DNA of 64,000 nucleotides from Spirosoma endophyticum. GTDB taxonomy: Bacteria > Bacteroidota > Bacteroidia > Cytophagales > Spirosomataceae. This document shows positions 36,671-46,084 of this stretch, piece after piece. The number at the start of each line of letters is the position of its first letter. The first letter of the stretch is position 1. Under the pieces are notes generated by a model. The model saw only the letters and a program-made list of their open reading frames with translations, searched no databases and was not told the DNA's origin. The DNA is taken from the NCBI RefSeq assembly GCF_900112365.1, contig NZ_FOLQ01000001.1, positions 248,001-312,000 of the forward strand. The letters are read 5' to 3'. The translations under genes were made by a program, and so were the position numbers.

Positions 36671-38116
36671 ATGAAACGCTTATGTCTAGCCCTCTTCTTT
36701 CTTACTGTTGGAATAACTACTGGCGTCGCTCAGGACGCACAAAGCCTGTCTCAGGCGATTCGTTACATCAAACTTGCCAATACACTTCGGGAGGTAGATA
36801 AGTCGGATGAGTCGATAAACTTGCTCAAGCGGGCCTTACCCGCCGTCAAATCGACTAATCTCTATTGGGAAGCGATTACCAATGAACTGCTGGGTCTTTC
36901 GTATAAAGATTTGAAAGATAGCACGACGGCGCTTCAGTATCTCGAACGGGCTCGTACCCAATACCTGAAGCTAAAATACGTAGCCAGTGCCTGGGGCGTC
37001 AATGAAATCGTCCGAAATCTTTCCAGCAAAAATTTATACGCGGGTATCCAGATTGGTTCATCAACCATCAAACTGGCTATCCTTAAAACGAAGTACGAAA
37101 CCGATTTCTACGAGAAAGACATCAAGTCCACCGTCGATATTGCCAATCCTGCCGTTACGTTGTTTGCTGATGCTTCGGGATCGTATCGGGGCGGTCAGGA
37201 TGCTCTGCGAATTTGCCTGGATTCCATTCAACGCTATAACATTCCTAACGAGCGCGTTTTCATTGTATTGAGTAACGAGGTTCGGGAAGAACTGGCACGA
37301 ACCCCGGAACGCCGAAAAAAACTGTACGATCAGCTATCCCGTGTGTTGCCCAACAGCAACCTTAAAATCGATACCAGCCTGACCGCTCCTCGTGAAGCCG
37401 AATTGTTCACTGTAGGGGCTATACCCCGAAAAGTTTGGCCAACTACGTCGGCGTTAGACCTTGGCAGCAACAGCACTGTAGGCGGCTATTTCGACCAGGG
37501 TGTAAACATGCACGACAAAACATTTCACCCGATAAATATTCCATTCGGTACTATCTCACTCGTCAATCAAATTGATAGTAAGGGCTCACTAGGCATGGAT
37601 GCCTACAGAAAAGAAGCGCAACGGGTTATAAAAACCCTTTCGGATACGCAAATTGCCCCTCAATTGAACGCTGGTAGTCGAGGTTTGCAACAACGCAAAA
37701 CGGTAGGTGTGGGTGGAGATATTGCCTGGGCACTTATCGCCTATCTGCATCCAGAACAGGCTGGCGTTACGGCTGTTCCCATCACGCTGGACGACATTGA
37801 GCGTTTCAAACGGCTGGCCTTAACCGATTACAAAGAACTTACCAAAGTTAATCTGAACGCTATAGCAGACCCATCCATACGTAATCAGGCACAACAGGAT
37901 ATAGCGACGATACAGGCACAACTAAACGAGAAACAGCTAATTGCAGGCGCTTTGTGGCTGGAAGCAATCATGAAGGCGTATTCAACGGCGGCTGGCCCCA
38001 AACGATTTGTGTTCGTCCGAAATGCGGATATTGGCTGGGTAACCGGTAAGTTTCTGGAAACCATCAACTACGAATACGAATCAACCATTGCCAAGGGTGC
38101 TTTGTATACGCGCTAA
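36671..38116 (+). CDS. Exported protein with TPR-like region and Ppx/GppA-type ASKHA fold
   Basis: 481 residues from ATG 36671. Signal peptide (MKRLCLALFFLTVGITTGVAQ). Residues 25-110 form two to three TPR-like helical pairs (AIRYIKLANTLREVDKSDESINLLKRAL, TTALQYLERARTQYLKL). After about 120 come phosphate-1-like YAGIQIGSSTIKLAIL, a second SALDLGSNSTVGGYF, and VGVGGDIAWAL, as in exopolyphosphatase and actin-like ATPases. An exported member is unusual, since nucleotide or polyphosphate would have to be periplasmic. Activity unproven. Confidence 0.7.
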   Translation: MKRLCLALFFLTVGITTGVAQDAQSLSQAIRYIKLANTLREVDKSDESINLLKRALPAVKSTNLYWEAITNELLGLSYKDLKDSTTALQYLERARTQYLKLKYVASAWGVNEIVRNLSSKNLYAGIQIGSSTIKLAILKTKYETDFYEKDIKSTVDIANPAVTLFADASGSYRGGQDALRICLDSIQRYNIPNERVFIVLSNEVREELARTPERRKKLYDQLSRVLPNSNLKIDTSLTAPREAELFTVGAIPRKVWPTTSALDLGSNSTVGGYFDQGVNMHDKTFHPINIPFGTISLVNQIDSKGSLGMDAYRKEAQRVIKTLSDTQIAPQLNAGSRGLQQRKTVGVGGDIAWALIAYLHPEQAGVTAVPITLDDIERFKRLALTDYKELTKVNLNAIADPSIRNQAQQDIATIQAQLNEKQLIAGALWLEAIMKAYSTAAGPKRFVFVRNADIGWVTGKFLETINYEYESTIAKGALYTR

Positions 38117-38137
38117 TTTTTGGGAAATGTGCTATTT

Positions 38138-38383
38138 TTAACGCATCAATAATCGAAGATTAAATTCAAATCTGGGGAGTATGTCCTCGCCTGAAATCAG
38201 CTGATCGAAATTGGTATGTTTGCTGATGGTTCCGTCGGCACGGTAAATCAATACGTCTTCCTGTTTAGGATTGATAAGCCAACCCAGCAACACGCCATTG
38301 GCAACATACTCCTGCATTTTCTCTTTCGCGCTGTTCAATGAGTCCGTCTGAGTGTTATTGACGTAGTATTTTAGTGCATAAAG
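38138..38383 (-). pseudogene. Truncated Uma2-family (DUF820) nuclease, C-terminal fragment
   Basis: An open frame with no ATG reads SLNSAKEKMQEYVANG, LLGWLINPKQEDVLIYRADG and SGEDILPRFEFNLR. This is the conserved C-terminal third of Uma2-type restriction-endonuclease-fold proteins (about 190 residues). A stop at 38384-38386 closes the frame upstream and the N-terminal half with the catalytic core is absent. Gene remnant between two intact genes. Confidence 0.75.
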
Positions 38384-38393
38384 CTAACCAAAA

Positions 38394-40514
38394 TCACTCC
38401 AGTTCAGCCACATAGGCGCCCATCTGCCGAACGGAATAGCAGGCAATACCGAGTTGTTTAGCCTCAATTAATAGCTTGTCGGTCAGGGGTGTCTTGTTCG
38501 AATCGTCAAAGATGATGTGTCGGGCCACTACGCGTCCATCCAGCTGATTCCATGAGTTGAGGGCGTTTCTGCGAATGATGAGGTAGTCTACTACGGCAGG
38601 AAGTTTCCAGTGACTACGTCCGGTCAGTTTGTTAACCAACAATAAGGTTTTGCCCTGCCAAACCCATAGGGCATAGTCGCGCGTTTGGTGATAAGCCGGG
38701 ATACTTTTTAACGAATCGGTCGATCCAGCACTCTCCCGAGTCAGGGTTGAGACGCCCCATTGCCCAAATGTATTTTTGAGGTAGAAATCGTACGAACGCG
38801 TATCTGTACTGTCAAGGTCGGTCAGGAGTGTACTTCGATGCCCATCCGTTAAACTGACAGCCGTTCGGTGAGGAAGAAAATGTACGGCAAGTCGACGTTG
38901 GTGCGCCTGTGCATAATCATCCCATAGTGTCAGTCCTGCCAGCGTCAGTGCAGCCAGGCAGGTAGCCCAGAGGTATACCCGATAGCGAGTTAACAACAGC
39001 GCAACGCCACACAGAATGACGACATAGATCAACACCATTGCCGTCGACGAAAGCCACAGGCCATCCCAGGCAGCACCGGGCAACTGACTCGTTTGGGTTA
39101 CAGCATAGTTCAGCAGCCAGGCCGTTTTTTGCAGCAGCCACCCGAGTAAATCGTTGATATATGGAACCCAACTAAATGCCAGCGCGGCCATTGCCAAGGG
39201 CAATAACAACTCCGACATTACAATAACAATCGGATTGGCCAGCAGGAAATACGTTGGAAACTGGTGGAAATAGAATACCCCAAGCGGAAACGTTATAAGT
39301 TGAGCTACCAGTGCTACGGCCGTCAGTTCCCACAGTCGATTTACCCATTTATTACGAAATGTAACAGACTGGTAAAGTGACGACTGCCACGCTCCAATGC
39401 CGGCTACCGCCAGATACGACAATTGAAAACCTGCCGAAAAAAGGGCGTACGGATCGAAGCACAATATGAAAAAAGCCGATGCGCCCAACGTATTAGCCAA
39501 TTGCTGCTGCCGTCCCGATGCATTGGCTATTATCAGCATCGTAAACATAGCCGCAGAACGTAGCACCGGCGGTGAAAAACCCGTTACAAGCGCGTAGAAC
39601 CATAAAATCAGCAACTGTATACCCGCCATCAGGAGCTTACCATGAGGCCGCCTGATGAGAAAGCTGAGCAGTAAGGTTAAAACCGTGAACAAAATACCGA
39701 CGTGCAAGCCAGATACCGACAGGATATGCACGGCACCAGCGGCCGAGTACGCTCGATATAACTCCGTATCTAAGTCATCACGAACGCCCAGAATCATGGC
39801 ATTCACCAGGCCATATTCAGCACGGCTACCAACCTGATACGTAAAAACGCTATCCGCCCAGCGATTAACAACCGCAGCCAGGTTAGTAATTCGATTGGGT
39901 GGATCGACAGCCAGAATCTGACGCTGAAATGGTCGCAAATACTGTTGATGTTCGATATTTCGGTAGCCAAGGTACCGTTTGTAGTTAAACTCACCGGGGT
40001 TCAGCGGTGGGTCAATGGGACGGGGTGGACCAGATACAAGCCAGACTTCGCCATACCGGGGCATTGGCACGCCCGCCTTATCCAAATACACAATCACCCG
40101 ACCAGTGAGCGCTTGCCAATGCTCTTCTTTTTGGTGATTCTTCCGTTTTCCCCGGCGAATTTCTAACTCGACACGATACGTTTTGGCGCGTTCTTCCGGT
40201 TGAGCCGATACGACACCCTCGTAGGCCTGTAACATATCTCCTGGACGACCAATATGGTTGGGTCGATTACGAGCCGTGTGTTGATACGTTATTGCCCAGC
40301 CGAATGCCAGCAAAATCAATAACCCACCAATTCCGGACGTTAGTTGAATCGGTTTAACCGGTTGACCAACACTACGTATGAATCCCCAACTAATGAGGCA
40401 AATACCGATGAACAATGCCGTCAGCGGCACACTTACTAAGTCTGGGAATTGAACGTAAAGGAATATACCGGCGACTAAACCAGCCGCGTAGCGAACAAAT
40501 GGATGGCCCTTCAT
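38394..40514 (-). CDS. comEC: ComEC/Rec2-family DNA-uptake channel protein
   Basis: 706 residues. Early hydrophobic helices, an OB-like region (about 100-200: LQAYEGVVSAQPEERAKTYRVEL), then the competence-domain helices with SAAGAVHILSVSGLHVGILF (the HxxSVSGLHV ComEC signature) and GFSPPVLRSAAMF. The C-terminal region (about 540-706) is a degenerate metallo-beta-lactamase-like domain and appears short, lacking the HxHxDH motif. It would carry single-stranded DNA across the inner membrane. Its ATG overlaps the GNAT stop by four bases. Confidence 0.92.
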   Translation of the reverse strand: MKGHPFVRYAAGLVAGIFLYVQFPDLVSVPLTALFIGICLISWGFIRSVGQPVKPIQLTSGIGGLLILLAFGWAITYQHTARNRPNHIGRPGDMLQAYEGVVSAQPEERAKTYRVELEIRRGKRKNHQKEEHWQALTGRVIVYLDKAGVPMPRYGEVWLVSGPPRPIDPPLNPGEFNYKRYLGYRNIEHQQYLRPFQRQILAVDPPNRITNLAAVVNRWADSVFTYQVGSRAEYGLVNAMILGVRDDLDTELYRAYSAAGAVHILSVSGLHVGILFTVLTLLLSFLIRRPHGKLLMAGIQLLILWFYALVTGFSPPVLRSAAMFTMLIIANASGRQQQLANTLGASAFFILCFDPYALFSAGFQLSYLAVAGIGAWQSSLYQSVTFRNKWVNRLWELTAVALVAQLITFPLGVFYFHQFPTYFLLANPIVIVMSELLLPLAMAALAFSWVPYINDLLGWLLQKTAWLLNYAVTQTSQLPGAAWDGLWLSSTAMVLIYVVILCGVALLLTRYRVYLWATCLAALTLAGLTLWDDYAQAHQRRLAVHFLPHRTAVSLTDGHRSTLLTDLDSTDTRSYDFYLKNTFGQWGVSTLTRESAGSTDSLKSIPAYHQTRDYALWVWQGKTLLLVNKLTGRSHWKLPAVVDYLIIRRNALNSWNQLDGRVVARHIIFDDSNKTPLTDKLLIEAKQLGIACYSVRQMGAYVAELE

Positions 40515-40963
40515 CCTTTAGCGTAGGCCGACCCAGGCAATACCATTTTGTAATGCTGGATACCAGCCTCTTCAAACATGGGGCCGATGGATACGAAGCC
40601 AAAACTAGCATACAGAGGTATAGCGCTCACCTGAGCGTGCAGGTAGATACGTTCAATGGGTTCTGGCTGCTGGCTAAATACATCATCAAGTACAGCTTTA
40701 ACTAAGGCCTTGCCAACGCCCATTCCCCGAAAGGTTTTTAAAACCGCGAAGCGCTCTAACTTAACACCGTTAGATGTGCGTCTCCAGCGTGCAGTGCCAC
40801 ATGGTGTTCCATCGGCCCGTGCCAGAAAATGCGTGCTTATATCCTCAAATTCATCATATTCTTCTTCGGCAGAAACATGTTGTTCGTCTACAAACACCTC
40901 CCGGCGAATGGCAAAAGCAGATTCGAGATCGATAGGATTGGAAATAGGTAAAACACTAATCAT
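40511..40963 (-). CDS. GNAT-family N-acetyltransferase
   Basis: 150 residues. The acetyl-CoA site is LKTFRGMGVGKALVKAVLDD (Q/RxxGxG/A form), with the ElaA-like N-terminal FAIRREVFVDEQHVSAEEEYDEFED and C-terminal VSAIPLYASFGFVSIG. Substrate unknown. Translationally coupled to comEC by ATGA overlap. Confidence 0.9.
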   Translation of the reverse strand: MISVLPISNPIDLESAFAIRREVFVDEQHVSAEEEYDEFEDISTHFLARADGTPCGTARWRRTSNGVKLERFAVLKTFRGMGVGKALVKAVLDDVFSQQPEPIERIYLHAQVSAIPLYASFGFVSIGPMFEEAGIQHYKMVLPGSAYAKG

Positions 40964-41062
40964 ACAGTATGTTTTAAAGCCAACCCCACCAATAGTCGGT
41001 GGAGTTTTAACTGATCGGATTATTGACCAGCCCTGGCGAATTTAACCGAACATACAACTAAT

Positions 41063-42394
41063 TTATTGTACCAGCAAACGTTTACTGACTACTTCGCCAG
41101 CAGTTTTCACGCGAACAATGTAAATGCCCGCGGTCAAACCAGTAACCGATACGGGAACGCTGGTACTTGGGGAATTAGTGAACGAAGAGCTACGTAACTG
41201 ACGCCCGGTCGCATCAAACAAATCGACGCTAAACGATTGAGAGCCTTTTAACTGTACGTCGATGGATGCGGCATAGGTCGTCGGATTTGGGTAGACGTTG
41301 ATCGTAAGGGTTTCGGTTTCACCCAGGGCCGCCGAGGCTAATTTGATCATTTTTGCCCGGCGGGGACTCACCTGCAACACCGCCCGCATGCGGGCTACCT
41401 GGCCAACCGTGAACATATTCATGCAGGCATCGGGCGAATACATCAGGTAATTTTCAATCAGCTCACGGGTACGCTGACCTGAACAATTTGAGAATAGATC
41501 ATTGCACCGGGTCGTCTGATTGAGGTCATCGGTAGGAGGTGTATCCGTTACGTGGTCATCGCCACAGTCTACATCACCATTTGGGTGGAAAAGGCCTAAC
41601 CAATGCCCGATTTCATGCGTAGCTGTTCGCCCCAGCGCATACGTAGCACTCGTTACGGTGCCTGTTTGTTTCCCAAAATACCGATAGTCAATAATAGAAC
41701 CATCAGTAAACTCATTTGAATCCGCAGCCAGTGGTAAGCCTTTCAACGTATCGGCCATGGTTGGAAACTGCGTGTAGCCAAGGTAGGTGCTCACTCGGGT
41801 CACCCAGATGTTCAAATACCGATCACTGGGCCAATAGGCAATTTGAGATAGCAGTACGTCGTCGTTGAAAACGTCAAACGATGTTTTCTGTGGATAATAA
41901 TGGCGGGTAATCCCCGTACTGGGCTGACCATCCGGATCGGTTGTCGCCAGATAAAACTCAATATTGGCATCCGCCCCAATGGCACTGGTATTGTACCCAT
42001 TGGTGCCCGGTTTACGTCGATAATCTTCATTCAGCACCTGAATTTGCGAGATGATCTGGGCGTCAGAAATATTGACATTTCCCGCTCCACCAACCGTATT
42101 CGTAGCGTTACTATGCACGACATGTACAACCACCGGAATTCGGTACGTAGTGCCGTCGGCCGCTTGCCGCAGCGATGAGGTTTCGGTCTGTAGCTGCTGA
42201 ACGCGTTGATTCAATTCGTTCAGTTGCCTGAGCCGGTTAGGGTTGCGCTGTTGCAGGATACGTTCGTGCTCACCGACTCCGCAGCGATCAAGCGCCTGTT
42301 CTACTATCCCCGAGGTTTGTGCCCAGGCCGTTGAACTTACTAAAAAAACAAACGAACCGACCAGCCAACGCCAGTCGGTTCGTTTACGCTGCAT
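41063..42394 (-). CDS. Secreted M43-family metalloprotease with type IX secretion sorting domain
   Basis: 443 residues from the ATG at 42394 (MQRKRTDWRWLVGSFVFLVSSTAWAQ, a signal peptide); longer frames overlap phoH. The zinc site is TATHEIGHWLGLFHPNGD (HExxHxxGxxH), the pappalysin/cytophagalysin form. The C terminus (about 365-443: INVYPNPTTYAASIDV to AGIYIVRVKTAGEVVSKRLLVQ) is a type A T9SS sorting domain, so the enzyme is exported through T9SS. Gelatin- or casein-type protein degradation is likely. Confidence 0.92.
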   Translation of the reverse strand: MQRKRTDWRWLVGSFVFLVSSTAWAQTSGIVEQALDRCGVGEHERILQQRNPNRLRQLNELNQRVQQLQTETSSLRQAADGTTYRIPVVVHVVHSNATNTVGGAGNVNISDAQIISQIQVLNEDYRRKPGTNGYNTSAIGADANIEFYLATTDPDGQPSTGITRHYYPQKTSFDVFNDDVLLSQIAYWPSDRYLNIWVTRVSTYLGYTQFPTMADTLKGLPLAADSNEFTDGSIIDYRYFGKQTGTVTSATYALGRTATHEIGHWLGLFHPNGDVDCGDDHVTDTPPTDDLNQTTRCNDLFSNCSGQRTRELIENYLMYSPDACMNMFTVGQVARMRAVLQVSPRRAKMIKLASAALGETETLTINVYPNPTTYAASIDVQLKGSQSFSVDLFDATGRQLRSSSFTNSPSTSVPVSVTGLTAGIYIVRVKTAGEVVSKRLLVQ

Positions 42395-42398
42395 CAGG

Positions 42399-43364
42399 TT
42401 ATTGACCTGCTTTATCATATGCGGTAATAATTTCACGAACAAGCCGATGACGAACCACATCGCGGCCATCGAGTTCAACAAACGCGATACCCTTGATGTT
42501 TTTCAAAATCTCAACAGACTCAACCAGGCCAGATTTTTGTTTATTTGGCAGGTCAATCTGCGATTTATCACCCGTAATAATTGCCTTTGACGTTGGGCCC
42601 ATCCGCGTCAGGAACATTTTCATTTGCATCGACGTCGTGTTTTGTGCCTCGTCGAGCAGAATAAACGCATTGTTCAGTGTCCGACCACGCATATAGGCCA
42701 ACGGAGCAATCTCAATGATTCGATTCTCCTGGTAGAACTTAAGTTTTTCTGCCGGAATCATATCATCGAGTGCATCGTAAATAGGACGCAGATACGGATC
42801 AATTTTTTCCTTCAGATCACCCGGCAAAAACCCCAGATTTTCACCCGCTTCAACGGCCGGACGCGTAATAATGATTTTTTTGACTTCTTTGTTTTTCAGG
42901 GCCCGAACGGCAATAGCAACGGCGGTATAGGTTTTGCCCGTTCCAGCCGGGCCAACAGCAAATACCAGATCATATTTTTCGGCCGCTTCGACCAATCGTT
43001 TCTGATTATCGGTTTTGGCCCGCACCACCACGCCCCGCGTACCATAAACCAGTACTTCATCATCGTCGGGTAGTACGGGTGGCGTTGCTCCGTTGCCATT
43101 CACCGGCTGACCGCTGTGACTAATGTAATTCTGAACATTTTCGTGGGTGACCTTACCATATTTCTGGTAATGTTCCAGCAGCGAGTCCAGAATATCGCTG
43201 ATACGGCTAATTTCAGGCGTTGTACCTTTAATACGTATCTCGTTGCCACGCGAGATGATTTTGCTCATGGGAAACGCAGCTGCCACTTCCTTGATGTTGT
43301 GGTTCTCTACGCCCAGAAAATCGATGAGCGATACATTGTCTAGGGTAATGACTTTTTCGACCAA
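42399..43364 (-). CDS. PhoH-family ATPase
   Basis: 321 residues. The Walker A motif is GPAGTGKT (138-145) and Walker B is FILLDEAQN, with the PhoH signatures ITRPAVEAGENLGFLPGDLKEKIDPYLRP and FLTRMGPTSKAIITGD. An N-terminal KH-like region (SKIISRGNEIRIKG) suggests RNA contact. PhoH-like proteins are predicted RNA helicases/ATPases near ribosome and RNA maintenance functions. Five bases separate it from the protease start. Confidence 0.93.
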   Translation of the reverse strand: MVEKVITLDNVSLIDFLGVENHNIKEVAAAFPMSKIISRGNEIRIKGTTPEISRISDILDSLLEHYQKYGKVTHENVQNYISHSGQPVNGNGATPPVLPDDDEVLVYGTRGVVVRAKTDNQKRLVEAAEKYDLVFAVGPAGTGKTYTAVAIAVRALKNKEVKKIIITRPAVEAGENLGFLPGDLKEKIDPYLRPIYDALDDMIPAEKLKFYQENRIIEIAPLAYMRGRTLNNAFILLDEAQNTTSMQMKMFLTRMGPTSKAIITGDKSQIDLPNKQKSGLVESVEILKNIKGIAFVELDGRDVVRHRLVREIITAYDKAGQ

Positions 43365-43724
43365 ACGCTAAATAAAGTTAAAGTGTGATTCCGAAAAGTA
43401 AGCGATTTCTTTGCTTCTACAACGTCATTCACTGAAAATTTATTCGTTTTTCCCATATTCTTATCGCTTGGTAATATTTGACCAAAAACAGGTATTTTTT
43501 AGTGATATATACTTATCTTGCTGACCTACAGTGATCTGGTAAGGCTCTATACCATGTACGCAATCTGCTCCCTCTACCGTTGCTTAAAAAATCGATTTTT
43601 TTTTCGGCGTGATAGCGTCAACATTACCAGAATGTTACGGACGATGGGGTCGGTAACATGGCTATACGTCGACCAGCCCGAATTTGCCTTATGCCGGGGA
43701 GAATGCGTAAACTTGCACTAAGAC
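43365..43724. other. Divergent phoH/dnaB control region
   Basis: 360 bases with no gene I accept. A possible dnaB promoter is TTTG at 43683 and TAAACTTG at 43708 (one mismatch, spacer 21), which would give an almost leaderless mRNA. The middle is AT-rich with no strong hairpin. Confidence 0.45.
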
Positions 43725-45311
43725 ATGGAGAATAACGCACGCCCCAACCAACACCTTCGTAAACCGTCTGGCTTTGCCGGAGGTCGTCAGCAAGCCGGAA
43801 ATCATTGGCTCGATACCGGCCTTGGTAAATTGCCTCCTCAGGCGCTTGACCTCGAAGAAGCCGTGCTGGGTGCGTTAATGATCGAAAAAGACGCCCTTTC
43901 TTCCGTTGTCGATATCCTGAAGCCAGAGACGTTTTATAAAGAAGCACATCAGCGGATTTACAACGCCATTCTGACGTTATTCGGCAACTCCGACCCCATT
44001 GATCTCCTGACGGTAACGAACCAGCTCCGCAAAACGGGTGAGATCGAACTGGTAGGTGGAGGTGGTTTTGTGGCGGAACTTACGTTTCGTGTCAACTCGG
44101 CGGCCAACATCGAGTATCACTCCCGGATTGTGTCGGAGCAGGCACTCAAGCGGGCGTTGATCGCGATGTCGTCCACGATTCTGCGCGACGCCTACGAGGA
44201 TACCACCGACGTTTTCGAACTCCTGGACCGGACGGAACAGTCGCTCTTCAAGATTTCGGAATCGAATATCAAGAAGAACTACGCCGACATGAGTACCATC
44301 GTCAGGATGGCCCTCAACGAACTCGAAACTAAGAAAAATCAGGAGGGCTTAACAGGTGTACCATCCGGATTCACTAACCTCGACCGTGTTACGTCGGGAT
44401 GGCAGCCTACCGAATTAATTATTCTGGCGGCCAGGCCAGCAATGGGGAAAACGGCGTTTGTCGTGAGTGCGCTACGTAACGCGGCCGTCGACCATGGGAA
44501 ACCGGTGGCGATTTTCTCGCTCGAAATGTCGTCGGTGCAGCTGGTCAACCGGCTTATCTCGGCGGAAGCCGAAATTGATTCCGAGAAAATCAGGAAAGGT
44601 ACACTGGCTCCGCACGAATGGACGCAGTTGCACCACAAAATTCAACGGCTGACCGAAGCACCAATTTTCATTGATGACACCCCCGCCCTTTCCATCCTGG
44701 AATTGCGGGCTAAATGCCGCCGTCTGAAAGCCCAGCATGACATTCAGATGGTCGTTATTGACTATCTCCAGTTGATGTCCGGTGATACATCGGGGGGTAA
44801 AGCGGGCAACCGTGAACAGGAAATTGCGTCTATTTCGCGTGCCCTGAAGAATCTGGCCAAGGAATTGAACGTACCGGTTATTGCGCTTTCGCAGTTGAGC
44901 CGGGCCGTTGAAACACGGGGTGGCGACAAGAAACCGCAACTTTCCGACCTTCGTGAATCGGGATCTATTGAGCAGGATGCTGACATGGTATGTTTTCTGT
45001 ACCGGCCGGAGTATTATAACATTACAGCCGACGAAAATGGCAACTCAACGGCTGGTATTGGTGAGGTGATCATTGCTAAAAACCGGAGTGGCTCGCTCGA
45101 TACCATTCAGCTTCGATTTATCAATAAGTTCACGAAATTCTGCGATTTGGATTCCTATTTCGAACCCGTAGCGACACAGGGTTTTGCTCCCGATGTGAAT
45201 GGTCTAAGCAATTTTGATGCGCCCCCATCGGCGGGTAGCGTTTTCAAGAGCAAGGCTAACAATATGTCGAACTTCGGCAATGCAGACCCCAGTCAGGAAA
45301 CGCCGTTTTAA
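43725..45311 (+). CDS. dnaB: Replicative DNA helicase DnaB
   Basis: 528 residues. The N-terminal domain (PPQALDLEEAVLGALMIEKDALSSVVDIL) and RecA-like C-terminal domain are both present: Walker A ARPAMGKTAF, Walker B VVIDYLQLM, the LSQLSRAVETRGGDKKPQLSDLRESGSIEQDAD block, and the arginine-finger region. It unwinds DNA at the replication fork as a hexamer. No intein is present. The C-terminal tail after about 470 is poorly conserved. Confidence 0.97.
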   Translation: MENNARPNQHLRKPSGFAGGRQQAGNHWLDTGLGKLPPQALDLEEAVLGALMIEKDALSSVVDILKPETFYKEAHQRIYNAILTLFGNSDPIDLLTVTNQLRKTGEIELVGGGGFVAELTFRVNSAANIEYHSRIVSEQALKRALIAMSSTILRDAYEDTTDVFELLDRTEQSLFKISESNIKKNYADMSTIVRMALNELETKKNQEGLTGVPSGFTNLDRVTSGWQPTELIILAARPAMGKTAFVVSALRNAAVDHGKPVAIFSLEMSSVQLVNRLISAEAEIDSEKIRKGTLAPHEWTQLHHKIQRLTEAPIFIDDTPALSILELRAKCRRLKAQHDIQMVVIDYLQLMSGDTSGGKAGNREQEIASISRALKNLAKELNVPVIALSQLSRAVETRGGDKKPQLSDLRESGSIEQDADMVCFLYRPEYYNITADENGNSTAGIGEVIIAKNRSGSLDTIQLRFINKFTKFCDLDSYFEPVATQGFAPDVNGLSNFDAPPSAGSVFKSKANNMSNFGNADPSQETPF

Positions 45312-45423
45312 TTTTGCAGACAACGAAATGACGCGGCTGGCCTCTGAATAGGCTATTCGCCATCGATCAGTCATAATTTGTAAGTACCTTGTGCCGGATT
45401 CAAATTCGACATAAAATCTTGCT

Positions 45424-45999
45424 ATGAAAATTTCTGCACTACTCACTACATTACTTGTTTGCTTCACACTGGCTACTAATGCTCAAAAATTAAGGGATAT
45501 TGACAAGAGTCCAATGGACATGGCTTATTATCCTGATGATTTTGCTCACGACCGAAAGTTCGCCCCCGCTAAAGTTGGCGATAAGGTCTTTGCCCGGGTA
45601 ACGTATAGCCGTCCGGCCAAGAAAGATCGAGAGACATTCGGGAAGCTGATTCCCTATGGTAAAGTGTGGCGGGTAGGGGCTAACGAAGCCACGGAAGTTA
45701 AATTTTTTACCGATGCCACCGTCCAGGGGAAGAAGATCAAAGCAGGCGTATATTCTTTTTATGCCATTCCGAATGAAAACGAATGGACACTCATTTTCAA
45801 CACCGATTTAGATCAATGGGGCGCGTATAGCTACAATGAGAAACTGGATGTTTTACGCGTAACAGTGCCTGTCAAAAAAGCAGAAGAATCCGTTGAAAAT
45901 CTTAGCATTCAGTTCAAAAAAGCTAACTATAATGTAAAGGATTCAGTTATGATGATTGCCTGGGATAAAGCCCTCGTTGAGGTTCCCGTTACGTTTTGA
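45424..45999 (+). CDS. Exported DUF2911 protein
   Basis: 191 residues with a signal peptide (MKISALLTTLLVCFTLATNAQ). The DUF2911 core is VFARVTYSRPAKKDRETFGKLIPYGKVWRVGANEATEVKFF and GVYSFYAIPNENEWTLIFNTDLDQWGAYSY. It is common in Bacteroidota, predicted periplasmic, and without a known activity. Monocistronic with a strong terminator. Confidence 0.9.
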   Translation: MKISALLTTLLVCFTLATNAQKLRDIDKSPMDMAYYPDDFAHDRKFAPAKVGDKVFARVTYSRPAKKDRETFGKLIPYGKVWRVGANEATEVKFFTDATVQGKKIKAGVYSFYAIPNENEWTLIFNTDLDQWGAYSYNEKLDVLRVTVPVKKAEESVENLSIQFKKANYNVKDSVMMIAWDKALVEVPVTF

Positions 46000-46016
46000 T
46001 TCTGTTAGGTAATACA

Positions 46017-46078
46017 CGCCACTAAAAATCCGCTGATTAGAAAACAGCTTATTTCTAATCAGCGGATTTTTAGTGGCG
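46017..46078. terminator. Bidirectional terminator between DUF2911 and LOG-family genes
   Basis: A 27-bp perfect stem (arms starting CGCCACTAAAAATCCGCTGA and its inverse; 8-base loop near 46044) lies between two convergent genes. It contains A/T runs on both sides of the GC block. Confidence 0.85.
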
Positions 46079-46084
46079 TTACGT

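Noticed and set aside
43518..43721. Possible 67-residue gene before dnaB
   Set aside because: Its composition has no recognisable domain, it runs into the dnaB start region, and the stretch fits a promoter region better.
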